A DNA stretch of 64,000 nt from Vreelandella salicampi. GTDB lineage: Bacteria > Pseudomonadota > Gammaproteobacteria > Pseudomonadales > Halomonadaceae. The notes under the pieces are model-generated. The model was not told the origin of the DNA. It worked only from the letters and a program-made list of their open reading frames with translations, and made no database searches. The position numbers were made by a program, and so were the translations under genes. Shown piece after piece: positions 35,194-43,937 of this stretch (position 1 is the stretch's first letter; the number at the start of each line of letters is the position of its first letter). Location of the stretch: positions 154,423-218,422 of the forward strand of contig NZ_JACCDF010000004.1 in NCBI RefSeq assembly GCF_013415105.1, read 5' to 3'.

Positions 35194-35675
35194 GGTGCGT
35201 GCCATCCTTGGGGGTCAAGCTCAACAAAATCGCTGGTAGCGGGTTTACCCGGCTCAACGGCGGGCGTTGCCACCGGCCGATAGCCCAGTTTTGATAGCAG
35301 CACACGGTCCGCCAGCGGCAGCGATGCGGTTTCTATGCGTAGCACGCGGCCCTCTGCATACGCTTGCTCGGCGAGTAGCGCCATCAAGCGCGACCCCACT
35401 CCTCGGCGGCGCGTGGTTTTGCGCACGCAGAGATCCGACAGCCACCAAGCGCCATCGTCGGCCTCTTTAAGCGCGACCGCGCTCAGCAAGCGCGCATTAA
35501 AGAGCGCGCAGGCAAACGAGTGCTGAGCCTTTAAATGCTGCTCAATAAAGGTTTCGACGGTGTGAGGAGGCATCCGGTCGTCAGGCGCGTCATGGTAGAT
35601 GCGTACCAAATCCAGTCGCGTTTGGGCATCCGCCTCCCAGCGGGCCCGGTCGACATGGTGCAGTGTCACCGGCAT
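35190..35675 (-). CDS. GNAT family protein, PanZ/PanM-like
   Basis: A 161-residue GNAT-fold protein with the acetyl-CoA loop DLCVRKTTRRRGVGSRLM (RxxGxG/A). The N-terminus MPVTLHHVDRARWEADAQTR then LDLVRIYHDAP resembles the acetyl-CoA-sensing PanZ family of pseudomonads, whose E. coli member promotes cleavage and feedback control of aspartate decarboxylase PanD. That assignment is moderate; a plain acetyltransferase is the alternative. ATG 35675 has AGAGGA nine bases upstream; seven extra codons are open. It is the first gene of a leftward run with asmA-like, mutY and yggX, divergent from hisB. Confidence 0.65.
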   Translation of the reverse strand: MPVTLHHVDRARWEADAQTRLDLVRIYHDAPDDRMPPHTVETFIEQHLKAQHSFACALFNARLLSAVALKEADDGAWWLSDLCVRKTTRRRGVGSRLMALLAEQAYAEGRVLRIETASLPLADRVLLSKLGYRPVATPAVEPGKPATSDFVELDPQGWHAP

Positions 35676-35808
35676 GATAAAAATCCTCTTGGCCAACGCA
35701 GTTAAGCTGCCGTTTACGCCCTGTGCATTTAGGCTCTGTTATGGAAATTTAAGCCCTGCCACAGGAGCGACTTTGCCCGCATTGTAGCGGATAGGCGGGG
35801 CAATTCAC

Positions 35809-35814
35809 TATAAT
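35809..35814 (+). promoter_or_regulatory. Possible -10 box for hisBHAF
   Basis: A perfect TATAAT 129 bases before hisB, but without a good -35 hexamer at 16-18 bases. If used, it gives a leader of about 120 bases. No histidine-rich leader peptide is visible in that leader. Confidence 0.35.
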
Positions 35815-35942
35815 GCCAGCTTTGCCGCAGGCTGGGTGGTAAATACGGTTTCCGTTACAGGCTCTGCCTGATACATCGGCGGTGAATATGTAACCCGCCT
35901 CGGGCTCCCCTTCCACATGCGCCTTAGCGCAGGAGAAGCAAC

Positions 35943-36536
35943 ATGTCAGCGCGTATCGCCACGGTTAGCCGTGACACGCAAGAAACGCAGATCCAGGTCA
36001 GCGTGAATCTCGACGGTGAAGGCCGCCTCACTTGCGAAACCGGCGTCCCGTTTCTGGATCATATGCTCGACCAAGTCGCGCGTCACGGGATGATCGATCT
36101 CGATATCCATGCCAATGGCGACCTGCACATTGACGATCACCACACGGTGGAAGACTTAGGCATTACCCTCGGCCAGGCGTTTTCAAAAGCCATCGGCGAT
36201 AAGCGTGGCATCTACCGCTACGGCCACGCCTATGTGCCGCTGGATGAGGCCCTCTCCCGCGTGGTGGTGGATTTTTCCGGCCGCCCCGGTTTGTATATGA
36301 ACGCCAACTTCACCCGCGATACGATTGGCCGACTGGACACGCAGCTTTTTCAGGAATTTTTCCAGGGCTTTGTCAATCACGCTGGCGTCACGCTGCATAT
36401 TGATAACCTCAAGGGGATCAACGCCCATCACCAAGCCGAGACCATCTTTAAAGCCTTTGGCCGCGCGTTGCGTATGGCGGTAGCGGAAGACCCGCTTATG
36501 GCTGGCCAAATGCCCTCGACCAAAGGCTGTTTATAA
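35943..36536 (+). CDS. hisB: Imidazoleglycerol-phosphate dehydratase
   Basis: Catalyses the sixth step of histidine synthesis, dehydrating imidazole glycerol phosphate in a manganese-dependent reaction. The 197-residue protein is the monofunctional form, without the histidinol-phosphatase domain fused in enterobacteria. Metal-binding motifs are present: [44 protein letters not shown] and [30 protein letters not shown] precedes the ATG. It is the first of hisB-hisH-hisA-hisF, the order seen in Pseudomonas and Halomonas; histidinol phosphatase must be elsewhere. Confidence 0.98.
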   Translation: MSARIATVSRDTQETQIQVSVNLDGEGRLTCETGVPFLDHMLDQVARHGMIDLDIHANGDLHIDDHHTVEDLGITLGQAFSKAIGDKRGIYRYGHAYVPLDEALSRVVVDFSGRPGLYMNANFTRDTIGRLDTQLFQEFFQGFVNHAGVTLHIDNLKGINAHHQAETIFKAFGRALRMAVAEDPLMAGQMPSTKGCL

Positions 36537-36546
36537 GGAGCGCTTT

Positions 36547-37188
36547 ATGACTATTGCCGTCATCGACTACGGGATGGGCAACCTACACTCTGTGGCCAAG
36601 GCGCTGGAGCACGTGACCCATGAAAACGTCGTGATCACCCGCGACCCGCGCCGCATTCTTGGCGCCACCCGCCTGGTGCTACCCGGCCAAGGCGCGATTC
36701 GCGACTGCGTGGGCGAGCTTGAACGCACCGAGCTACGCGGATTGGTGGAAGATATACTCGCGCGCCAAGGCAAGCCACTATTAGGCATCTGCGTGGGCCA
36801 GCAGATGCTGCTGGAACACAGTGAAGAGAACGGCGGCGTTGAGTGTCTGGGCGTGTTCAAGGGTGAAGTACGCCGCTTTCCTGCCGATATGCGCGATGAT
36901 CGCGACCAACGCCTGAAAGTGCCTCACATGGGCTGGAACTTGGTCGAGCAGCACCACGAGCACCCCATATGGGAAGGCATCGACAACCAAGAGCACTTCT
37001 ACTTCGTGCACAGTTTTTATGTCGACGCGACCAATGACGCCGAGGTATTCGGCACCACCCAGTATGGCAAGGTGAACGCGCACGTCGCGATTGGGCGTGA
37101 ATCGACCTTCGCCGTGCAGTTCCACCCGGAAAAAAGCTCCCGCGCGGGCCTGCGCCTGCTGCAGAACTTCGTCACCTGGACGCCTTAA
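36547..37188 (+). CDS. hisH: Imidazole glycerol phosphate synthase glutaminase subunit
   Basis: The glutaminase half of the HisH-HisF synthase; it releases ammonia from glutamine and passes it to HisF. The 213-residue class I amidotransferase has the nucleophile Cys in [13 protein letters not shown], and His/Glu in [22 protein letters not shown] at the N-terminus is diagnostic of HisH. The oxyanion PGQGA segment is intact. It begins 10 bases after hisB, with AAGGAGCGCTTT before the ATG. Confidence 0.97.
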   Translation: MTIAVIDYGMGNLHSVAKALEHVTHENVVITRDPRRILGATRLVLPGQGAIRDCVGELERTELRGLVEDILARQGKPLLGICVGQQMLLEHSEENGGVECLGVFKGEVRRFPADMRDDRDQRLKVPHMGWNLVEQHHEHPIWEGIDNQEHFYFVHSFYVDATNDAEVFGTTQYGKVNAHVAIGRESTFAVQFHPEKSSRAGLRLLQNFVTWTP

Positions 37189-37217
37189 ATCATACGGACG
37201 CCTTAAAGGATCACATC

Positions 37218-37970
37218 ATGCTAGTCATTCCCGCGATCGACTTAAAAGACGGTCAGTGCGTACGCTTGAAGCAAGGCCGCATGGAAGACGCCACCTCCTA
37301 TGGCGATGACCCGGTGGCCATGGCCGCCCGCTGGGTAGACGCCGGTGCCCGTCGTCTACACTTAGTCGATCTCAACGGCGCCTTTGAAGGTAAGCCGGTG
37401 AACGGTGACGCCGTGACCGCCATCGCCCGCGCCTACCCCGACCTTCCGATTCAGATCGGCGGCGGCATCCGCAGCGCGACGACCATCGAGCACTACCTTG
37501 AGGCAGGCGTCTCCTACGTGATTATCGGCACCAAGGCGGTGAAGGAGCCCGACTTCGTGGGGGAAATGTGCCGCGCCTTCCCTGGGCATGTGATTGTCGG
37601 TCTCGACGCCAAAGACGGCTATGTCGCCACAGACGGCTGGGCCGAAGTCTCCACCATCAAAGCCACCGAGCTTGCCAAGCGCTTTGCTGACGATGGCGTC
37701 TCTTCTATTGTCTACACCGATATCGCCCGCGACGGCATGATGCAGGGCGTCAATGTTGAGGCGACGGCTCAGCTTGCCCGCCACGGCGGCTTGCCGGTCA
37801 TTGCCTCGGGCGGCGTCACCAACCTCGACGACATCAAAGCGCTGTGCGAAGTCGCTGACAGCGGTATCCTCGGCGCCATTACCGGCCGCGCCATCTACGA
37901 AGGCACAATTGATGTCGCCGAGGCGCAGCGCTTAAGTGATCAACTAACGGGCGGAGGGAAGACATCATGA
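37218..37970 (+). CDS. hisA: ProFAR isomerase
   Basis: A (beta/alpha)8-barrel isomerase that opens the ribose of ProFAR in the fourth step of histidine synthesis. The 250-residue protein has the N-terminal catalytic Asp in [17 protein letters not shown], the phosphate loops [13 protein letters not shown] and [12 protein letters not shown], and the second catalytic Asp in [27 protein letters not shown] precedes the ATG. Its stop overlaps the hisF start by four bases (ATGA), so the two are translationally coupled. Confidence 0.97.
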   Translation: MLVIPAIDLKDGQCVRLKQGRMEDATSYGDDPVAMAARWVDAGARRLHLVDLNGAFEGKPVNGDAVTAIARAYPDLPIQIGGGIRSATTIEHYLEAGVSYVIIGTKAVKEPDFVGEMCRAFPGHVIVGLDAKDGYVATDGWAEVSTIKATELAKRFADDGVSSIVYTDIARDGMMQGVNVEATAQLARHGGLPVIASGGVTNLDDIKALCEVADSGILGAITGRAIYEGTIDVAEAQRLSDQLTGGGKTS

Positions 37971-38740
37971 GCCTTGCCAAACGCATTATTCCCTGTCTCG
38001 ACGTCGACGCTGGCCGTGTGGTCAAAGGCGTTAACTTTATCGGCATCCGCGATGCCGGCGACCCGGTGGAGATCGCCCAGCGCTACAACCAGCAGGGCGC
38101 CGACGAGATCACCTTTCTGGATATCACCGCGAGCCACGAAGACCGCGACACCACGGTGGAAATGGTCGAGCGCATCGCCGGCGAAGTGTTCATTCCGCTG
38201 ACCGTGGGCGGCGGCATTCGCACCTGCGATGATATTCGCACCATGCTCAACGCTGGCGCGGATAAAGTCTCGATCAACACCGCGGCGGTTAATAACCCCG
38301 AGTTCGTCCGCGAGGCCTCTGAGCGTTTCGGCAGCCAATGTATCGTCGTGGCCATCGACGCTAAAAAGGTGTCCAAAGAAGGCGAAAAGCCGCGCTGGGA
38401 AATCTTCACCCACGGCGGGCGCCGCCCCACTGGGCTTGACGCGGTAAAGTGGGCGAAAAAGATGGTCGAGTTCGGGGCCGGTGAGCTGCTGTTAACCAGC
38501 ATGGACCGCGACGGCACCAAAATCGGCTTCGACCTCGGCGTCACCCACGCCATTGCCGAAGCCGTTAGCGTGCCGGTGATCGCCTCGGGTGGCGTCGGCA
38601 ACCTCGACCACCTAGTCGAAGGCGTGATCAAAGGCGGCGCCGACGCGGTACTCGCCGCCAGCATCTTTCACTTCGGCGAATACACCATCCCCGAAGCCAA
38701 GCGCTACATGGCCGAACGCGGTATCGAAATGCGGCTGTAA
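37967..38740 (+). CDS. hisF: Imidazole glycerol phosphate synthase cyclase subunit
   Basis: The synthase barrel that uses HisH-derived ammonia to form imidazole glycerol phosphate and AICAR. The 257-residue protein has catalytic Asp in [14 protein letters not shown] (Asp11) and [15 protein letters not shown] (Asp of the SMDRDG motif), and phosphate loops [13 protein letters not shown] and [12 protein letters not shown]. It ends the hisBHAF run, and converges on the DUF416 gene with only 14 bases between them, without an obvious terminator. Confidence 0.98.
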   Translation: MSLAKRIIPCLDVDAGRVVKGVNFIGIRDAGDPVEIAQRYNQQGADEITFLDITASHEDRDTTVEMVERIAGEVFIPLTVGGGIRTCDDIRTMLNAGADKVSINTAAVNNPEFVREASERFGSQCIVVAIDAKKVSKEGEKPRWEIFTHGGRRPTGLDAVKWAKKMVEFGAGELLLTSMDRDGTKIGFDLGVTHAIAEAVSVPVIASGGVGNLDHLVEGVIKGGADAVLAASIFHFGEYTIPEAKRYMAERGIEMRL

Positions 38741-38754
38741 GGCCGTATTTTTCT

Positions 38755-39348
38755 TTACTCCTCCAGCGACAAGCCGAGGTTGCTGATGCCATCGTTGCGG
38801 CCAAGCTGGCGAATCGCTTTGATGGCGTTTTTATCCAAGGGCTCGGCAGCCGCGTCCAGCACGGCATCTTGAAAGTTGTTTTCATCCTCGGTAAGCGGGT
38901 GATCGCGGATCAAGAGGGCTAATTTTTGCGCGTCTTCCTCGCCCTCGGTGAGTTCGATAAAGGCGCGCACGCCGGCACGCGAGGTGCGGCTGACATCCAG
39001 CACGGCTTCCGGCGCTTCCCCCTGCAACGTATCGAGAATCGACGAGATCGACACGACCGCGTCCAGTGCGCGGCGAGCGCCGAAGCTATCGTCGCCCTCG
39101 GGCGGCTCGCACTCGGCCAGCTTCTCCGCTTGGCGGGCGAAGTCGATATTCGCACCGCGCACGCTCAAATGCTCCCACACCAAATCTAAAACGGCGCGCA
39201 ACGTATGCACATCACCATGGCCGGTAGTCTGGGCGTAGAGGGCGTAGTTGGGTAAAAGCCGCTCACATAGCGCGGCCATAAACGCCTGCTGGGCGTGTAA
39301 CGACAGCTGCTGGAGTCGCTGATAAAAGCCAAGGGGTTTTGACGCCAT
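38755..39348 (-). CDS. DUF416 family protein (YjaG-like)
   Basis: A 197-residue DUF416 protein. Family features: FYQRLQQLSLHAQQAFMAALCERLLPNYALY at the N-terminus (in part), LRAVLDLVWEHLSV and ARRALDAVVSISSILDTL. All helical, acidic, with no signal or membrane segment, so cytosolic. Its biochemical function is unknown; E. coli YjaG is also uncharacterised to my knowledge. It converges with hisF and lies divergent from the amidotransferase-like gene. Confidence 0.85.
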   Translation of the reverse strand: MASKPLGFYQRLQQLSLHAQQAFMAALCERLLPNYALYAQTTGHGDVHTLRAVLDLVWEHLSVRGANIDFARQAEKLAECEPPEGDDSFGARRALDAVVSISSILDTLQGEAPEAVLDVSRTSRAGVRAFIELTEGEEDAQKLALLIRDHPLTEDENNFQDAVLDAAAEPLDKNAIKAIRQLGRNDGISNLGLSLEE

Positions 39349-39471
39349 GAGGATATCCTGTTGCGGGTAAATATCAGTTGGGGAAAGCCTAACCGATACG
39401 GTATTGTCTCACTCCCCTGCCGCCGCGTGCGGTAGGTAAGCGTGTTATGTGCGGCCGGCAAGGAGATTACC

Positions 39472-40152
39472 ATGCATATTCATCTGCTACAGCACGGCCC
39501 GGATTACGGCCCCGCCCGGTTAACCGACTGGTTGGCCAGCATGGGCCACAGCTACACCGTGTTTCACCTTTATGACGGCGAATTACCGCCTCGCCCAGGT
39601 GATTGCGATGCGTTGATCGTGCTCGACGGCCCGGAGGCGCTGCTCGACGCCCCGCCTACTTGGTACAAGGCCGAAGACAAGCTGATCAACCGCTTACTTG
39701 ATAGTCAAAAGCCGCTGTTAGGCATAGGCCTAGGCGCTCATTATATTGCCGACGCACTCGGCGCGATAAGCGCGCTCGGCATCTACCCGGAGACCGGCTG
39801 GCACACAGTTAGCTTGGCGGACGAAAGCCCCTTCGAGCTGCCCGACACGTTCGATGCCTTTATGTGGCACCGCTACGTGTTCAGCTTACCCGATGGTGCC
39901 TTGCCCTTAGGCGGTAGTGCTGCCGCGCCGCTGCAAGGGTTTTCTTGGGACGGGGGGCGCGTAATGGGACTGTTATGCCACCTGGAGGCCTCCCAGGCTG
40001 GCGTTAAGCAGCTGATTGACACCCAGCAGGTGCCCGAGGGCCGCGACGACTACACCCAGGCCGATGCCGATATATTTGCCGAGCCTAAACGTTTCGACCG
40101 CTTGGCACCGCTGCTCGACCGGGTGTTAAGCCAATGGCTGGGGCACGCCTGA
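39472..40152 (+). CDS. Class I glutamine amidotransferase-like protein without the catalytic Cys
   Basis: A 226-residue protein of the GuaA-type class I amidotransferase fold: MHIHLLQHGPDYGP, DALIVLDGPEALLDAPP, then the nucleophile elbow, which reads PLLGIGLGAHYIADALGA. The usual LGICLGxQ is changed so that Gly86 replaces the catalytic Cys, and the His-x-Glu pair is kept as CHLEAS near 170. It should therefore not work as a glutaminase. It may bind glutamine-like or gamma-glutamyl ligands or act as a scaffold. ATG 39472 follows AAGGAGATTACC. It overlaps selU by 27 bases tail-to-tail. Confidence 0.8.
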   Translation: MHIHLLQHGPDYGPARLTDWLASMGHSYTVFHLYDGELPPRPGDCDALIVLDGPEALLDAPPTWYKAEDKLINRLLDSQKPLLGIGLGAHYIADALGAISALGIYPETGWHTVSLADESPFELPDTFDAFMWHRYVFSLPDGALPLGGSAAAPLQGFSWDGGRVMGLLCHLEASQAGVKQLIDTQQVPEGRDDYTQADADIFAEPKRFDRLAPLLDRVLSQWLGHA

Positions 40153-41289
40153 GCGCGCATGACCTTGGCGGTTCGCGGCGTGTTCAGCTTGCCAGTGCTG
40201 TGCGGCTTCCCGGCAGCTATCCCAATCACCCACGTGCAGTTCGACCACGCCGGCATCCTGCTGGCGCTTGAGGTGATAGCGATACAGCGGGTCGTAATAC
40301 TCGGTCAAAAGCGGCGCCAGCCAGGCTTCGTGGGCCTGACGATCACCCCTCTCATGGGCGGCAAACGCCAGTGCTTGCAGGCGTTGTAGGCGCTGCAAAC
40401 GCGCATCGCCCAAGCGTTTTTTCAACCGCGCCAGCGAGTTGGAAAGCTGCGCTTGCATGCGCTGCCAGCCTTCCTCCGGGCCAAACTGCTCGGCGTAGCC
40501 GCGCTCTAAATCGATAATGTAGTCCTGAATAAGCTGCGCTAAGCGCCAGTCGAGCGGCATTTCGATACGTATGCGCGGTGCCTTTTCCATTGCCCGCCAA
40601 AACGTCAGCGGCACATTGACGTTACCGATCTGACGCGACTCATCCTCCACCACCAGCGGCCCGGAAAGCGTTAAAAGCCGCTTCGCGAGTGTATGCTCGA
40701 AATCGATCTGCGACGGCGGCGGCTCGGGCATACGCCCAAACGCCGAGCCCTTGTGGCGGGCAAAGCCTTCCAGATCGACACCTCCCTCAAGTCGTTGGAT
40801 CAGCAACGTTTTGGCGCAGCCGGTCAAGCCGCCGAGGATCAGCATTGGCTGCTCGGCGGCACTATCAATGCGCGCCATTAACGCCTGACGCAGCGCTTTC
40901 CAACCGCCGTCGATACGCGGCCTCTGAGACCCCGCATCGAAGAGCCAGGTTTGCGCAATCTGCGAGCGCAGCCCGCCGCGAAAGCAGTAGATAATGGCAT
41001 CGGGATGCTTCTCGACGTAATCTAGCCAGGCTTTCACCCGGGCATCTTTTACGTCACCGCTTACCAGTTGTTCGCCCAGCGCAATCGCTGCGGCTTGGCC
41101 GTGCTTTTTATAAGCAATGCCTACCCGGCGACGCTCGTCATCGTCCATCAGCGGCAAATTGACTGCGCCAGGCAGCGCGCCTTGGGCAAACTCCACCGGT
41201 GCGCGCACATCAATCAGCGGTTTGCCCGCGCGAACCAGCGCCAGATCGGCGTCAATGCTGGGTAGGTTCAGCCGAGCTATTCGACTCAC
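40126..41289 (-). CDS. selU: tRNA 2-selenouridine synthase
   Basis: Converts the wobble 2-thiouridine of tRNA-Lys, -Glu and -Gln to 2-selenouridine through a geranylated intermediate, using selenophosphate. The 387-residue protein has a rhodanese domain (DVRAPVEFAQGALPGAVN, catalytic Cys102 in IIYCFRGGLRSQ) and a P-loop domain with GGLTGCAKTLL (about 153-163). Also known as ybbB or mnmH. It overlaps selD by four bases (ATGA) and so is translated with its selenophosphate donor. No selA or selB is in the window, so selenoprotein synthesis is not implied. Confidence 0.95.
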   Translation of the reverse strand: MSRIARLNLPSIDADLALVRAGKPLIDVRAPVEFAQGALPGAVNLPLMDDDERRRVGIAYKKHGQAAAIALGEQLVSGDVKDARVKAWLDYVEKHPDAIIYCFRGGLRSQIAQTWLFDAGSQRPRIDGGWKALRQALMARIDSAAEQPMLILGGLTGCAKTLLIQRLEGGVDLEGFARHKGSAFGRMPEPPPSQIDFEHTLAKRLLTLSGPLVVEDESRQIGNVNVPLTFWRAMEKAPRIRIEMPLDWRLAQLIQDYIIDLERGYAEQFGPEEGWQRMQAQLSNSLARLKKRLGDARLQRLQRLQALAFAAHERGDRQAHEAWLAPLLTEYYDPLYRYHLKRQQDAGVVELHVGDWDSCREAAQHWQAEHAANRQGHARSGVPQPLA

Positions 41290-42323
41290 CCAATCACCTC
41301 TATCAGCGCCGGGCCTTCCTGCTTATGCAGCGTGCCAAAGGGCACCAGGTCTACCCCATGCGCTCGGCCAATACGTTCGACGTCGTCCTCCCACGCGGGA
41401 TCAACGGCGATGAGCAGCCCACCGGAGGTCTGCGGGTCGCAAAGCCATTGCCAGTGCGCCTCGTCCATCGCGGGTAGGCTGTCGCCCAGCGCTTGGCGAT
41501 TACGCTCACTGCCGCCCGGCACGGCGCCCTGGCGGCGGTACGTTTCCGCTTCGGAAAGCCGTGGCAGGCGGCGAAAATCAATCCGCGCCCGCACGCCGCT
41601 GGCGGCGCATATTTCGGTTAAGTGGCCAGCGAGGCCAAAGCCAGTGACATCGGTCATGGCGTTCACGCCTTTCACCTTGCTAAGCGGCACGCCAATATCG
41701 TTGGGTTTGAGCATGGTTTCCCGCGCCAAACCTTCATGGCCGGGTTGAACCAACCCGCGTTTTTCCGCGGTGGTGAGCATGCCCACGCCCAGCGGCTTGG
41801 TCAGAAAGAGCATATCCCCCGGCTTGGCGCCGCTATTCAGTTTGAGATGTTCCAAATCGATTAACCCGTTGACGGCGAGGCCGAAGATCGGCTCCGGGGC
41901 GTCAATCGAATGACCGCCCGCCAGCGCTACGCCCAGTTCGCGGCACACCGCTTGGGCGCCAGCGACCACATCACCGGCGACATCGGCGCCGAGTTTATCC
42001 AACGGCCAACCGAGGATGCTCAAGGCCATGACCGGGGTGCCGCCCATGGCGTACACGTCGCTAATGGCATTGATCGCGGCAATACGGCCAAAATCAAACG
42101 GATCATCCACGATAGGCATGAAAAAATCAGTGGTCGCGATCATCCCGCGCCCGTCGCCCAAATCGTAAACGGCGGCGTCTTCGCGACCCTCGTTACCCAC
42201 AATCAGCCGATGACTGCCCGCTGGCCGGCCCGCCTTGGCCAGAATGCCGTCGAGTACATCGGGAGCGATCTTGCAGCCGCAGCCGGCCCCGTGGCTGTAT
42301 TGCGTTAAGCGAATGCTGTTCAT
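41286..42323 (-). CDS. selD: Selenide, water dikinase (selenophosphate synthase)
   Basis: Makes selenophosphate from selenide and ATP for tRNA 2-selenouridine (and selenocysteine, where present). The 345-residue protein carries the N-terminal active site YSHGAGCGCKI with Cys15 and Lys18 (counterparts of E. coli Cys17 and Lys20), here as Cys rather than selenocysteine, then YDLGDGRGMIATTDFFMPIVDDP and GHSIDAPEPIFGLAV, ending with DPQTSGGLL. GGAGAAACACC precedes the ATG. It is the first gene of a selD-selU unit. Confidence 0.97.
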   Translation of the reverse strand: MNSIRLTQYSHGAGCGCKIAPDVLDGILAKAGRPAGSHRLIVGNEGREDAAVYDLGDGRGMIATTDFFMPIVDDPFDFGRIAAINAISDVYAMGGTPVMALSILGWPLDKLGADVAGDVVAGAQAVCRELGVALAGGHSIDAPEPIFGLAVNGLIDLEHLKLNSGAKPGDMLFLTKPLGVGMLTTAEKRGLVQPGHEGLARETMLKPNDIGVPLSKVKGVNAMTDVTGFGLAGHLTEICAASGVRARIDFRRLPRLSEAETYRRQGAVPGGSERNRQALGDSLPAMDEAHWQWLCDPQTSGGLLIAVDPAWEDDVERIGRAHGVDLVPFGTLHKQEGPALIEVIG

Positions 42324-42379
42324 GGTGTTTCTCCTTGAGCGGGTCGGTTTATCCTCAGTCTAACGTAGTCCGCGGTGAC

Positions 42380-43762
42380 CTACAGCGCCTCCAACGCATC
42401 CGAGAGCTTATCCACGGGAATGACCTCCATCCCCGGCAGCGCTTGTTTGGGGGCGTTAGCGCGCGGAACGATAGCGCGCTGAAAGCCGTGTTTGGCCGCC
42501 TCGGCGATGCGCTCCTGGCCGCTGGGTACCGGGCGAATCTCGCCGGAAAGCCCCACCTCACCAAACACCACCAGTTCTTTAGGCAGTGCGCGGTTTTGCA
42601 GACTCGAAACGACCGCAAGCAGCACCGCGAGATCGGCGCTGGTTTCGAGCACTTTGACGCCGCCGACCACATTCAAAAACACGTCCTGATCGCCGGTAAA
42701 AAGCCCGCCGTGGCGGTTGAGCACCGCCAGCAGCATCGCTAGGCGATTGGGGTCGAGCCCCACCGCCACGCGGCGCGGATTGCCCAGCGCGGATTCATCC
42801 ACCAGCGCCTGAACTTCCACCAGAATCGGCCGCGTGCCTTCCCACACCACCATCACCAGGCTGCCCGGCGCCTGCTCTTCGTTACGGGAGAGAAAGATCG
42901 CGCTGGGGTTCTTCACCTCTTTCAGTCCCTGCTCCAGCATGGCGAACACGCCCAGCTCGTTGACCGCGCCAAAGCGATTTTTTTGCCCGCGCAGGGTGCG
43001 AAAGCGCGAATCGGCACCGCCTTCGAGCAACAACGAGGCGTCAATCATATGCTCCAGCACCTTAGGTCCGGCTAGACTGCCGTCCTTGGTGACATGGCCC
43101 ACTAACAGCAACACCGTGTTGCTCTGCTTGGCAAAACGCGTCAGCGCAGCGGCGGACTCGCGCACCTGCGCCACGCCGCCGGGGGCAGAGCTAACGTCTT
43201 CCAGGTGCATGGTTTGAATCGAGTCGATCACCAGAATCTCGGGCTTTTCGCGCTCGGCCACGGCGAGAATCGTTTCGATGCTGGTTTCGGCCAGCATCTT
43301 AAGCCCTTGGGTAGGGAGCTGTAGGCGATGCGCGCGCATCGCCACTTGCGACAGCGACTCCTCGCCGGTTACGTAGAGGATACGCCGCTGCTGGGCGAGT
43401 TTGCAGGCAGTTTGAAGTAACAGCGTGGACTTGCCCGCGCCTGGATGACCGCCAAGCAGCACCGCCGAGCCGGGCACCAATCCACCGCCGAGCACGCGGT
43501 CGAACTCGCCGAAGGTGGAGCTCATGCGTGGCACTTCGCTCAAATCGACGCTGGCAAGGTCCACCACCTCGCGCGAGAGTGCGCCGGAATAGCCCGCACG
43601 CCCTGACGGTGAACCGGAGGCACTGCCGGCGCCGGGGCGCGCCGGCGCTAAGCGAACTTCCGTCAGTGTATTCCATTCCTGACAGCTACCACACTGTCCC
43701 TGCCACTTGCGGTACTCGGCGCCGCATTCGGTACATACAAAAGCGCTTTTGGCTTTAGCCAC
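42380..43762 (-). CDS. radA: DNA repair protein RadA
   Basis: A RecA-like ATPase that drives branch migration in recombination. The 460-residue protein has an N-terminal zinc finger (CTECG ... CGSCQEW), Walker A GHPGAGKSTLLLQ, Walker B ILVIDSIQTM, the RadA-specific KNRFG motif (GQKNRFGAVNELGVF) and a C-terminal Lon-protease-like domain (about 300-450, with VFLNVVGGVKVLE and LSGEIRPVPSGQ), which is a structural scaffold rather than a protease. It is monocistronic in appearance and lies 56 bases upstream of selD in the same direction. Confidence 0.97.
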   Translation of the reverse strand: MAKAKSAFVCTECGAEYRKWQGQCGSCQEWNTLTEVRLAPARPGAGSASGSPSGRAGYSGALSREVVDLASVDLSEVPRMSSTFGEFDRVLGGGLVPGSAVLLGGHPGAGKSTLLLQTACKLAQQRRILYVTGEESLSQVAMRAHRLQLPTQGLKMLAETSIETILAVAEREKPEILVIDSIQTMHLEDVSSAPGGVAQVRESAAALTRFAKQSNTVLLLVGHVTKDGSLAGPKVLEHMIDASLLLEGGADSRFRTLRGQKNRFGAVNELGVFAMLEQGLKEVKNPSAIFLSRNEEQAPGSLVMVVWEGTRPILVEVQALVDESALGNPRRVAVGLDPNRLAMLLAVLNRHGGLFTGDQDVFLNVVGGVKVLETSADLAVLLAVVSSLQNRALPKELVVFGEVGLSGEIRPVPSGQERIAEAAKHGFQRAIVPRANAPKQALPGMEVIPVDKLSDALEAL

Positions 43763-43800
43763 CGCTTTCTCCTTTCTTTATGGTGGTTGCCGCTCACGCA

Positions 43801-43869
43801 GAGCCTGTCACTCTTCGACACGCCCAGGATGATAAGTGTTAGAGCCGTTCACTCTGAGCCTGTCGAAGA
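43801..43869. repeat. REP-like extragenic palindrome
   Basis: GAGCCTGTC occurs at 43801-43809 and 43856-43864, and TCTTCGACA (43812-43820) is the exact inverse of TGTCGAAGA (43861-43869). The GAGCCTGTCGAAGAATGA form is of the sort scattered as repeats in many proteobacterial genomes. It fills the gap between radA and the NlpE-like gene. Confidence 0.65.
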
Positions 43870-43893
43870 ATGAGATTTGGACCGCACATGCAA

Positions 43894-43913
43894 AAGGCGG
43901 CCGAAGCCGCCTT
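43894..43913 (-). terminator. Terminator after the NlpE-like gene
   Basis: Leftward AAGGCGGC, tetraloop TTCG, GCCGCCTTTTG: an 8-bp stem with the very stable UUCG loop and a short U run, 24 bases past the stop. Confidence 0.7.
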
Positions 43914-43937
43914 GTCATCCACTTTCGGGACGGTGCG

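Noticed and set aside
35815..35942. Histidine leader peptide/attenuator before hisB
   Set aside because: No short reading frame with a run of His codons and no overlapping terminator/antiterminator pair visible.
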